Shown in pieces: positions 26,001 to 38,500 of a DNA stretch of 64,000 nucleotides. The stretch is taken from the NCBI RefSeq assembly GCF_029873635.1, contig NC_080426.1, positions 49,862,093 through 49,926,092 of the forward strand, in the 5' to 3' direction. The DNA is from Malania oleifera. Its lineage: Eukaryota > Streptophyta > Magnoliopsida > Santalales > Ximeniaceae. The translations under genes and the position numbers were made by a program. A model generated the notes under the pieces. The model was not told the DNA's origin and searched no databases. It worked only from the letters and a program-made list of their open reading frames with translations. Within the stretch, counting starts at the first letter, position 1. Each line of letters starts with the position of its first letter.

Positions 26001-29000
26001 CCACTTTTCTAATCTCCCTCGGGAATGCGCACATCTTGGAAACTTCCTTTGTTCTCCTTTTTCAAACATATGTATCTCCATCTATCATTATCTATAATCT
26101 TAAAGCAAACTGTCTCCTGTTTTTTTATAAAACCTCTCCGACCCCCAACATTCACGTCATTGGCTTCACAAATTATCCACATCAGCCCTAGAGCCCACAC
26201 AAGCTCCTCTTTCTCCATCACTAAAAAAGAAACATGTTTTCCTGAAAATTTCATGATGCAGCTAGATGATCAACTTGGATTATCCCAATGGTGTGTGAAA
26301 TTGCTAGTGGTTGACAAGGAGACTAGTAGATTCAAATAAGTTTCTCGCTGGTAGAATACGAGCAAACTCTGAATCCCAAATCTCTCGGGGTAGATGAGCG
26401 AGCTAAAGGCCAAAGAAGAGTTACTGAAGGGGTTCGCAAGATTCTAGGATGGTTTAAGAGTCTTCCAAAGGGCGAGTGGTGCTTGACAAGACTGAAGGCC
26501 TAGGAAGAGTTTCCAAAGGGTATCGCAAGATGATGGTCAAGGGTCTTTTGAAGGGCGAATGGTGGTAGAGACGAGAAGGTAAGTGAGTTATAGGTAGTCG
26601 TCGATGGAAGTTGTGCGATCACTAATGACCAAGGAGGGCTTGTTGAAGGAAAGCACAAGTGTCAGATATGAGAGCCTTTTTAGGAGAGAAATAGGGTTCA
26701 ATTGTTCTGGTTTTGTTGTTCCTAGGAGTCGATTCTAGGTTAGGATATCAATGGAAGGACATTTTAGGGGATAGGATTAGAAGAAACACGGAGAAACAAA
26801 TCTCGCCTTGCTCTCAATCTTGAAGAAAGGAGACATCGAGAGGATGTCCTTTTCCCGGAACTTGTCCATTAATCTTCTTAAGCTATTGAATGATTAAGTG
26901 TTCTTCCCTTTTCTTAAAGCATGTATTCATCATAATAAGCTTATATGACATGGCAAAGTTTAAGATCATATCTCCGAACTCATTTTTATCATCATATCCA
27001 TGTCCTCCATGAATCTTATCATAACCTTTACTGTCCTTTCCAATGTGTCCATTCAAATCAACTCCTCTAAATATTTTCTCAATCTTTGATATCCCTATAA
27101 TAATATCCATACTTTCCCAAAATTGCCTTTTAAGGTTTTTGCCAAACCTATCTAAGGAGCATAAACACTAATAACATATATTACCTCTTGACTTAAGACC
27201 ATCTTGATTTTTATTATTTTATCCCCTACGCTTTTAACATCTACAACACTATCTTTAGGTCTTTCTCTAAAATGATTCCTACTCCATTCACATGTTTTCC
27301 TTTTCCAGTATACCAAAGTTTAATCCTTATTTTTCAATTTCTCTAGTATTCTACCCTACCCACTTAGTTTTTCTTGAAGGAAAAAAATATCAATTTTTTT
27401 TCTAATGATGGTGTCTCTCTCTCTCCATGTTTCCACTCTAAGTTTCCCTATATTCCAGGATGCTAATATAGCCTAATATCCTAAATTAACTTCTTCACCC
27501 ACCCACGTTTTTGCGGGAATCTTGCATATTTGACACTGTACCGGGCACCAACACGATGCACGATGTGTCGCTTCAGGGCAATGACCTAACACACCCTCAC
27601 TCATTTTTGGCTACATTTTAGTGTAAGTGCAAAACATCACTCATAGGGGACACCCCAATGCATAATTGGCAAGGATTCATTTCATAAAGATCTGACCAAG
27701 TTTTACACAAGCTATCAACTAGCTAACATGACCCTCCTTGTTTACCCGGGCTTGAGACCGAATGCATGTGAAAAAATTTAGGACATTGTGTATGGAAAAC
27801 AAATCACAACGCTTTGATAGCATGAGTGAAGAAAAGCCCCTTGATGTTCTCAAATTTCAACTGATAATAGATTATCTGAAGTGCAGCAATTTTTTGACTG
27901 AATGAATATGACGCAGAAATAGGAGAGAACCACAAGGTAGGGACAGATAGGGCTGACCAATTTGGATATGATACCAAATTGATGCAAGATAGTAGAGGGA
28001 GGAGAGCAAAAGAAAGAAGGGAAGAGATTTAGGGATGCTGAAATAATCCCAATTCTTCAAGAAACCATGTACTATAAAAGACCTGGCAAACCAACCAAAT
28101 TCAACCCCCTCCCCCCAACACACACATGCATAACGCCCCTTGAATCTTCTCATGTTGGCAAGGGATGTTTCACACAATTTTGAAGTCATGCAAAACATAA
28201 ACATAAATATATCTAAAATCAAGTATTTAAAATTCTTACATTTGCATTCTAATCAATTTTGTAATAATATTACAAATATGCAAGACTTTTTTTAAGCGAA
28301 TAAAACTTCACTTGTCATAAGCAAGTGAGATTTTGTACCATCTATTCCAACTACGTTAGGATATCTTACGAAATTATTGTCTAAGATATCCTAACGTAGT
28401 TGGAATAGATGGTACAAAATCTCAATAATTTTTTTTTTTTGTAGCAATCAATTACAAAAGTTTACATTTACAAACCTTTTCGTTTGCACAGTTCACAAAA
28501 AACAACCTGTTAACATAAACTAAAATAATTAACATACTATAAATTTTATAAGTTTTTCTCAAATTTTATAAATTTTTCTCAAGAATAGGTGCAGATGTTA
28601 AGAGACATTAGACCACATTATAAAATTTTAGTTTCAACAAATATAGAATTTGTTATAATATCATTTTAAAAGTATATTCATTTTAAATTTAATAATATAT
28701 ATAATTGATAAGAACTAATCATTTAAGTGATCATTTGCTGGCATGTATGTGTGTGCACATGTGTGCATTTTGCACCCCTAGAACTTTAGGGATTGAAATT
28801 TTAACACCGTTGCAATTTTAATTTCTTTCCAAGGGGAACTCTGAGACTAGAAAGTTTCAATGTGTTAATTCCTGGGCATAGCAAGAGTTTGAATTTTTTC
28901 AACAAAAAAAATACTCTCTAATCTTGTTCGCCAGAAGAAATATAGCACCTGCATGAGTACACATCATGTAGCACAAGAAAACCTGCTGCCTACTGCACGT

Positions 29001-32000
29001 CAATTAAGTTAAAAGGAAGAGTCCAGAAATTTACTCAAATTAATAATGAAAGGAAGGATGGGCTGTTTTATTGAAAAATAAACAAATTAAGAGGACAGGA
29101 AGGGCGCCATGCCTTCAAGAACTCAGAAAGTTTAGCTATTTCTTCTCTTGCCAAAGCCAAATCAACTTCCAACCGCTCCTGCACATAAACAAAACTGAAA
29201 TAAATACCATAATCTGATCAATATTTAACCCTGCCAAAAATACATAGAGCTATACAATGCAAACACAAGAAAGAAAGGTTTACCTTCGCTTCAATTTCAG
29301 CATAGTACTGACCGAGGGCAGTTTGAAGATTTAGAAGTTCAACATTTTTGGCATCTATTGTGCTCATGCAGCGTGCAAGTTTTTTATTTAGGTCAGCAAT
29401 GATACCTCTGGTCTTCTGAAGTTCACTGTCATTAATCATCTTAACCTCCTCCAGACTTGAAAGAGCCTGCTTCAGGGCTTTTTCCAGGTGTAATATCTGA
29501 TTTCTTTGATATTCATTATTTGCTCGTAGTTCTTCAATAATTTTGCTATCCTCATCCATTTTTTCGGATTCTTCAGATTCCTAGACAATATTGCAGCAAA
29601 CCACCTTCAATTTCGACTGCAGTAAGTTTGGAAAACAAAATTCCTTTGAGATGCAAAGAATCCCAAATCTACCTAGAATTTGGCCTCTACCCTAGAGTGA
29701 ATTTGAGAATAAAAACATCCAGTAAAAGACATCTTTTTTAAATCCTACGGTGACCGTCCACGAAAAAAATCACCCAAAGAAAAAGTCTTTATCCCAACTA
29801 ATACAAATCAAGGAAAATAGTCCCAACGTCACGAGTATAATCAGATATGCTTGGCCCCAGACACAAAAAATCAAAATTCAGATCTAATTTACTTAAAAAT
29901 CTAATAGCAATATATCTACAAATGAATTATTTCCATCTATGAAGACAGCCCACTGGAAAAGATGCAGCTGCCAGTGTCAATAATGGTAAGCCCTTTGTAA
30001 GCAACTAGTAGCAGCAGAAAACTGCATCATTGCATGCAAGCAGACACATCATCATATACAAAACCAGGTATAATCAGATACATTTGAGCCCATTGACGCA
30101 ATAATCAAAATTCAGATCTAATTTACTTAAAAAACCAAGATAGCTATATATCTAATAAGGAATTTTATCTATCTATGGTGAGAGCATTCTGGAAAAGATG
30201 CAGCTGCAATGTCAATAATGGTAAGCCCTTTGTACTGCATGCAAGCAGACACGTCATTATATACACACCCAGCTACATACACACCCAGCTATGCATACAA
30301 GCAGATGCATCCTACAGCCACCAGTATTACATTCATTACACAAATGAATCATGACTAAAAAACAAAAAAAGTCTGAAACTGAGAACTAATACAAAAGTTG
30401 CAGCATACTTTACTGTCAGAGAAGTAAATTCTATCCAAATACATGCCCAGTTGAACAAACCAGCATAATATCCAACGCAATTATACGAGTTACAAAACAT
30501 GTCATGGAATCAAAAATGGATGGCTAATTACTGTAAAGATTAGATTTTTGGGATATACAACCTTATCTAACAAGTGCTGTTTAAGACGGGTCAGTTGTTG
30601 TAATGCTTTGTCCCTTTCTTGGCATGTTTCCTTCAAATCTTTCTCCAACTTCTGCAAATTTAGCTCCAACTCTTCTTTTCCAGAATAACTTCCAGGAGAA
30701 TGTGCCTTCTGCATGGCAGTATTCAGTACATAATGAGAAAGTGCATATATGCAAATGTAACCAGAGAATGGTAATATGAACTTTCTGTAGAGAACGGTAA
30801 ACATTCACAAAGCAACAATTTTTTTCTTTTTCTGGTTGGAAAAATACAGAAGTGCAAGCAGCAGCAATTTTTTAAAACCTGGATCAGTCCTTGACCCAGA
30901 TCGGGAGCTGAAGGTTGGTCTAACCAGTGGCAGATAGGGAGCTGAAGGTTGGTCCAACCAGTGGCTGAGTGATCGTCCAGATGGTTATACTGGCAAGTAA
31001 TATTTACAAATGTTTTTATACATTTTATGTGCATTAAATATATTTACACATTTTGCATATGTACTGAAGGAAAAAAACTCAACATTCTATGCATATACGC
31101 ACTTTTAAAGATAAAGCCAAAAGATTTTGTTTTCAATTAAAACATGTATTACTAGTTTAAAATTTTGAATCAATACTTCCCTCATTTCATACTCTTACAT
31201 GTTTGTATCACACATTTCTTTTGTAAAAGAAAATAATTAAACCAAACAGAAATATTATTGGACAGAGTAGTAGCTAAATAAGCTTATGTTTGACAAACAC
31301 AACAACATTCGACCAACCTGCTGGATCATGGCAGGCTGACCTGTCACCCTGGGTTGACCAGGTTGACTCAGTTTGGTTAACATTTGGGTACTAGCATTTG
31401 CTTAGCACAAAAAAGTGACCAGATCCGGTTGAGCTTGGTCTGACTGGCCAGGCCTGTCTGAGCTTGAAAACAATGAGCAGAAGATGATTTGTTTAAAAAC
31501 ATGCTTTAAATTTTCCAGAAAATTCTAATAGGTGTATACACTACCTCATTCAAAGTATTTGAATGCTTAATTGGATCCTCTGAAACATCTGAAGAAGTTT
31601 TGTTGGTCGAGCAGCTCCTGCTAGTCTTTAAGGCAGCCTCAAGTTCACCCTTTTCCATCTGCAACACATCAGATAACATTAGACCAGCTCCAGTAGCCCC
31701 AAATCACTGAAAAAGCATACACACTTCCAAATATTTACATGAGACAGACTTCTGAATAACAGAAAATGTATAAATTACCAACCTTAAGATTCACATTTTC
31801 CTTTTCTAGAGATGCAACTACTTTTTTCAAATTCTCCACATCGTCTGCATCTTCATCCTCCCTTCTACTTAACTCCACCTGGAGGCGTCTTATTTCTGAT
31901 ATTTTTGCATTCAATTCATTGTGCATTTTGCTCATCTCATCAGCTGCCTGCCAGTAGAGAAGAAGCAACACAAAATGCATGGATTAGGGAGCCAAGAACC

Positions 32001-32466
32001 ACAAAGAACATATCAAAAAGGAATAAAATAGGTCTGATCGACTTAGTATGCATGACCAGGAGGTCCTGATAGGACCTTGCCACACTAGCTGGTTTTCTTT
32101 TTTGTACAAAAAACCAATATATTTTGGATATATTATATACTATGCCTACAAGTTCATCATACATTTAACACTTTTACTCTTAAATCAACTTTTAAATGAA
32201 TCAAACTTTCACCCTCACTGTTTATATGAATCCTACACATAATAATAATTACTGTTTTAATTTTTTAATTATTATTATAAGTTTCAACAAAAATGAAATT
32301 ATTTGAAAAAATAACAATAGGAAAAGTGTCAAAAAATTATCCTAATTTCTGTTATTAATGTCCTTTATTTTGATTTGCTAGCAGGAGCTTATGACTGTTA
32401 TTTGCTTACCCATATATGTATACCTGTGTATTTTACACACACATACAAACATATATATATATATAT

Positions 32467-32506
<40 letters not shown>

Positions 32507-35500
32507 GGTTACAGACTTACAAGTTCAACCACCAGTCTAACCAGTACGACCAACCTGGTGACTTCACCTGGTAGGTCACGGGTCTGAGTTTTAAAAATTA
32601 AAACCATGTGCAGGAAATATTAACTTATTAAAACATATAAGGAAAACGAAAATTTACAAAAGCAAAGAATTTTTTATGCTCTTATAAAATCATTGAATTT
32701 AAAAAAGCAAAGCAACTTTTTAATGATGCTAGTGGGTAATATCATGATAACGTCACATATGATATACATTGCTTAAAATGTAGATAAATACAGATACATA
32801 TTATGCATTTACATCCAGAATATGTGTGTGTGCGCGTGCATACAACACATGCCCTTAATTCAAAGCTGAATACAATACCAATGGAAACAACAAAAAATTG
32901 ACAGGTAAAATTCGAATATACCCTTATTATATTTACGTTACTGTTTTCTTAAACTGATATGCCTAGAGTGGACCTATTATTTCACTCACATTGATTCAAG
33001 AAACAATAAATCAAGTCAAAATTAAAGAAATGCTCAACATGTGATGTCAAGAGAACTGAAAAATCCTAGAGATGGATTCATCATAACCAATTTTCGCTCA
33101 TAATGGATGAGTCCATCCAAATGTAATGCAATTTTAGACACTTAAGGCCACACCTATCCTTATCCACTTCAAAAACATGTCCAAGAAAAAGTGCGCCCCC
33201 CTCCTGTTGAACCCACTGAAAGTGTCTATACATCATAGGCTGCAGCCTACTCCCTAAAGCCCAGTCTCAAAAAACAACAATAACCATCAACTCCAAATCC
33301 ATGTAGACACTCACTTTGTCCTTGTCTCTTTTTAAAGATGAGAGCTCCTCTCGAACAGATACATTCAAGTTGTACTCATCTGGAAACGAGACAGGAAGAT
33401 TAGACAAGATATGCAAAACATAAAAAGGTAGATAATCACAATCAGATCCTCAAGGTGCAGGAAAATACCTTGTAATTTTAGTTCTAAAATTGCAGACTTA
33501 TTGCATTCTTTTTCAAGTTCCAATCTCAGTTGTTTAATTGGTGACTCGTAACTAGCTTTTACTGCTGCCAAGGATTTGTTTTTCTCTTCTAGCAAAACTG
33601 CAGGCTCCTAGAAGGCATTCACACATCTGTTGTCAAGTTCTTTCATTAATGGATAAACATATTAAAACAAACAAACAAAAATCATCCGCATATTTTTGAG
33701 ACTAGTACATACATCACATGCATCACAAGTGATTGCAAATGAGTAATCTTGAGTATTAGTTAAATAATTTACAATATTGTTTAGATCTTAAAAATGAATT
33801 GATAAGTCATTACCATAATTGAGTTCATAAACTAAAATATGAATAAAACTCATCTATAAGAATTTACATTTTATTTCCAACTATAAAATAACAGAACAGA
33901 CACAGAATAACAGACACAGAACCGTGCTTTAGTACAACTCAGATAGAAGAGTACAGTAAATCTTAAAATGTATGGCACGAGACAATAATGACATGCTAAT
34001 TAAAACTACACAATGTTATATATAAAAAAGTTGCATATGATAAATGTTAAATTCTAATATTTATATGACACTACAATAAAATCTAATAACTGCAAATGCA
34101 TCTTTTCATTATTTTCTATTTTTTAGAAATTCTCAATATATAACTTCTTCCATTAAATATGTCAATAATTTATAATAATTTTTAAAAATAAAATTTGTTC
34201 CGTATTTTTTTGTAAGTATCATGTTTTATGATATATTAAAATAAATATTTATTTATTATATGTCTAAAATATACTAAAAAACAAGGGTTGGAGGAGTATC
34301 CAAACAGTGCCCCCAGATGCATCTGAAAAGTAACAAATATGTGAGGGTTATTACATCATTCTAGACGTAGGTAGGCAAAGAAAGTTAAGGAAACTAGGAT
34401 TAGATTAGCAACTTGGAATATAGGGACACTTATAGGTAAAAGCATGGAAATTGTGGACACAATGATAAGAAGAAATAATATAATTTGCCTTCAAGAAACT
34501 AAGTGGGTGGGGGAAAAAGCAAGAGAAATTGATAAATCGGGATTTAAAACTTTGATAAACTGGAAAAGAAAAACATAAGAATGGAGCAGGAATTATTATA
34601 GACAAAAACTTAAAAGATAGCCTCATTGATATAAACTAAGTAGGGGATAGAATTATAAAAATCAAGATGGTATTAGGCTAAGAGAAAATAAATATCATTA
34701 GTGTTTATGCTCCTCAAGTTGGCTTAACAAAAAATCTTAAGAGACTGTTTTAGGAAGATATGGATAGTATTATACAAGGCAAGGACTAAGAAAATATTTA
34801 TAGGAGGAAATCTGAATGGACATGTTGGAAGGGATAATAAAAGTTATGAAAGGATACACATAGAGGATATGGATATTGAGACAAGCATGGGGAGATGATC
34901 TTAGATTTCGCTATGGCATATGATTTTAGTATAATGAATACTTGCTTTAAGAAGAGAGAAGAACACTTAATAACCTTTAAAAGTGGACAAAATAGAAGTC
35001 AAATAGATTTTTTTTACCTAGGAGGGTAGATCGTTTATCATGCAAGGATTGTAAAGTTATTATAGGTGAAAGCCTAACCACACAACATAGAGTCTTAATG
35101 TTAGATATATGTATTAAAAAGTGAAAGAAAAAAGATAAAATAAACCAGTGTAAGATAATTAGGTGGTAGAACCTAAAGGGAGAAAATATAATAAAATTTA
35201 AAGATAAAATGATCAAAATGGGGATTAGACTATAAAGGATGGGATAAATAAAAAAACTCTTTGGAGTAGATTAACTAGCTCTATTAAAAAGATAGCAAAA
35301 GAGATTTTAGGTGAATCAAGGGAAAGATTCTCGAACAGCAAAGAAAGTTGGTGGTAGGATAAAGATGTCTAAAAGCCCTAAAGACAAAAAAAAATTGGTA
35401 TAAAACATGGCAAACATGTAGAAACATGGATAACTTTGAAAAGTATAAGGAGGTGAGAAAAGATGCAAAAAAGACCGTTAGTAAAGCTAAATACAGATCA

Positions 35501-38500
35501 TTTAATAGTTTGTATAATAGATTAGATACAAAATAAGGGGAAAGAGATATATTTAAACTTGCTAAAGCTAAAGAAAGGAAGAGTAAAGACTTAGGAAATG
35601 TGAAATGTATAAAAAGTGAGGATGATATTGTTTTGTTTAAGGACAAAGACATTAAAGAAAGGTGGCAAAGTTACTTTAGTAAGTTGTTTAATGAAAACAA
35701 AATAGAAGGCTTAAACTTAGATTTGACAAATAAGGAAAAGACTAAAAATATGAGATTAATTCGCAAAATTAGAGTTAACGAAGTTAAGTTTGCACTAAAA
35801 AAATGAAAAATGGAAAAGCAATAGGACCGGATAACATCCCAATTGAAGTTTGGAAATGCTTAGGTGATAAAGGAATTATATGGTTAACTAATTTATTTAA
35901 TACAATTATAAAAACTAAGAAAATACCAGATGAATGGAGGAAAAACACTTTAATACCTATATACAAAAATAAAGGAGATATTCAAAATTGTAATAACTAT
36001 CGTGGATTTAAACTTATGAGTCATACGATGAAACTGTGGAAAAGGGTAGTTGAACAAAGATTAAGGTTAGAAACAAAGGTCTCAGAAAATCAATTTAGTT
36101 TTATGCCTAGGAGATCTAAAACATAAGCTATATATATTTTAAGAAGATTACTAGAAAAGTTAAGGGAAAAGAAGAGGGACTTGCATATGGTATTTATTGA
36201 CCTAGAGAAAGCATATGATAGGATACCCAGGGAAGTTTTATGGCGGGTTTTAGAAAAAAAATGTGTTTGAAGTAGGTATACTGATGTCATTAAGGTTATG
36301 TACAATGGAGTAATAACTAGTGTAAGGACTATAGATGGAGAAACTAGAGAATTTTCAATCACCATGGGTGTACATCAAGGATCTGCTTTGAGCCCTTATT
36401 TTGCTTTAGTGATGGACCAACTAACTAAGAGTATTCAAAATAAGGTTCCATGGTGTATGTTTGTTGCATATGATATTGTATTAATCGATGAAACTAGGGG
36501 CGGAATAGAGGCTGAGTTAGAATTATGGAGAGAAACTTTGGAATCTAGAGGCTTTAGTATGTAGAAATAAGATAAAATATATAAAATGTAATTTCAGTAA
36601 TAATCAAAGGAATATTGGAGACAAAGTTAAACTTGATGATGAAGAAATAAATAGCACTCATAGATTTCTATACTTGGGATCTATCATGCAAGCTGAAGGA
36701 GAAATTGAAGATGATGTAAAGCATAGAGTTAAAGTAAGTTGGGTAAAATGGAGAAGTGTTTCAAGTGTGCTTTGTGATCGTAGAATATCATTAAAATTAA
36801 AAGGGAAGTTTTATAGGATGGCTATAAGACCAGCTACGCTATATGGATCAGAATTTTGGGAGACAAAAACAGAATATCCAAAAAGTAAAAGTTGCCGAGA
36901 TGAAAATGCTTAGATGGATGAGTGGTATAACACTGAAAGATAAATTAAGGAATGAACATATTCGACGTAAGTTAGATGTAACTTTTATAGAAGATAAGAT
37001 AAGGGAGGGACGACTCAGATGGTATGGACACTTGCAATGTAGGCCACATAGTGCGCCAATGAGGAAGAGTGAGTTAGTTACTGTAGGGGGCAATAGAAAA
37101 GATAGGGGTACCTAAAATTACTTGGAAGGAGATAGTGAGTAAGGATTTAATAGCAATGAATTTGTCAAAAGAAATAGTCTATGATCGCATAAATTGGCGG
37201 AAAAGGATTCATATAGCCGACCCCACCTAGTGGGACATAAGGCTTGGTTTTATTGTCGTTGTTGTACAAATAAGGAGTCATATGCATATATTGGAGAAAC
37301 ACACAAAGTGTGCACGTTACATATACAATAAAAACATAAACAGGATACTATTTCATGAAATTTTTAATTCTTATTTTTTTATGAACTTGCTAAACAGCTA
37401 TCTAGAACTAGCTTAAATATTTTAAACAAATTACCAATGCTTTGTCATAATTATAATTTTTATTTAATATTTATATATACTTACTAATAGATAGTGTTCT
37501 AAAAATTAAAATTTTAAAACAGAAAATTATACACTACACCATATTGAATGAAACAGTTCTTTTTAATAAACAATAGAAAATTTAAATAAATTATTTAAAT
37601 TAAGTACCAAGTTAATTATGTGAAATATTACATATAAATAGATTAGGCAATTTTTTGAAACACAAGTGATATTATAGGTTATCATGTGATAAGATGTATA
37701 AGGTATTTTGAAAACATCAAAAGTATAATCTTTTTTTTTTTTCCCATTCTAACATGGTATAAGGGTTAGTAGGATTCAATAATTTTAGTACACTTTTCTT
37801 TTATGTATCAATAGTTAAATATTTGTGTGGTTGTGATCCATCAACTTCAGAACTTATAACTGCTGTTTTTGAGAACTGATTAATAAGTTTTTTTCTAATT
37901 TCAAAATAATTTTGTTTTTCTTATCTGAAAGGTATTCTTAATTTGACACTTTATCATTAATATTTATTATTTATAAGTTAGGTCTATTACTTAATTGAGT
38001 AGTAACAGAATTTTATCTATATTTGTTTGACCTTATTATTCTTAGAAATTTAGCTTTGCCCTAGTTTTGAAAGATAAGGATATTTTTGTCTGTAGAATCA
38101 TTTACACTGTTCATACTCATATATAGTACAGATGTTGACGCTCAGAAATTAAAAATAAATCAGAAGAATGTAGTCAAAAAGTATTTTAACCATAAACTCA
38201 AATTCAGAAATGATAGGATCAGCATCCAGTCTTACTTATAGAATAGGCAATGCATAGGAATTAAAACATGGACTCTATATCAGAAAGCATAACAGAGAAC
38301 AAAGTGTTTTTACCTTTTCCTTACCCAGCATATTTGCATTTCTTAGTTCCATCTCACTTTCAATATCAGGATGAGTAGCACGTGCTATTCCATTGCTTAG
38401 TCCATCCTGTCTAGACAGAATGCCATTGTTTATTGGGTTCCCACTAGGACGGTTCTTCACTTGAGCTGTAAGTTTATGCTGTCGATTGGGTGATTGTTCG

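Larger units (their letters stand above)
17708..29112 (-). other. Golgin intron 11: 11.4-kb GC-AG intron with nested LINEs
   Basis: Exon 11 ends ...EFLK with TTGAAG, followed directly by GCATGG. Exon 12 begins AADQQAD after a TTTTGCCAG acceptor. The phase-0 join LK|AADQQ matches the family (KLSDRLKDADE in Arabidopsis GDAP1). No GT in the next ~50 bases gives an in-frame join with a reasonable donor. AAG|GC with A at +3 and G at +5 fits the GC-donor class. The intron holds, from its 3' end, plain DNA (17,708-19,076), an RTE tail, an RTE split by an L1, and a perfect hairpin. Confidence 0.8.

Noticed and set aside
35600-37115. Several 60-110-codon frames that look like a cellular gene
   Set aside because: They are pieces of one RTE reverse transcriptase with frame breaks; the same protein words recur at 47.7-49.2 kb and 19.1-19.6 kb.
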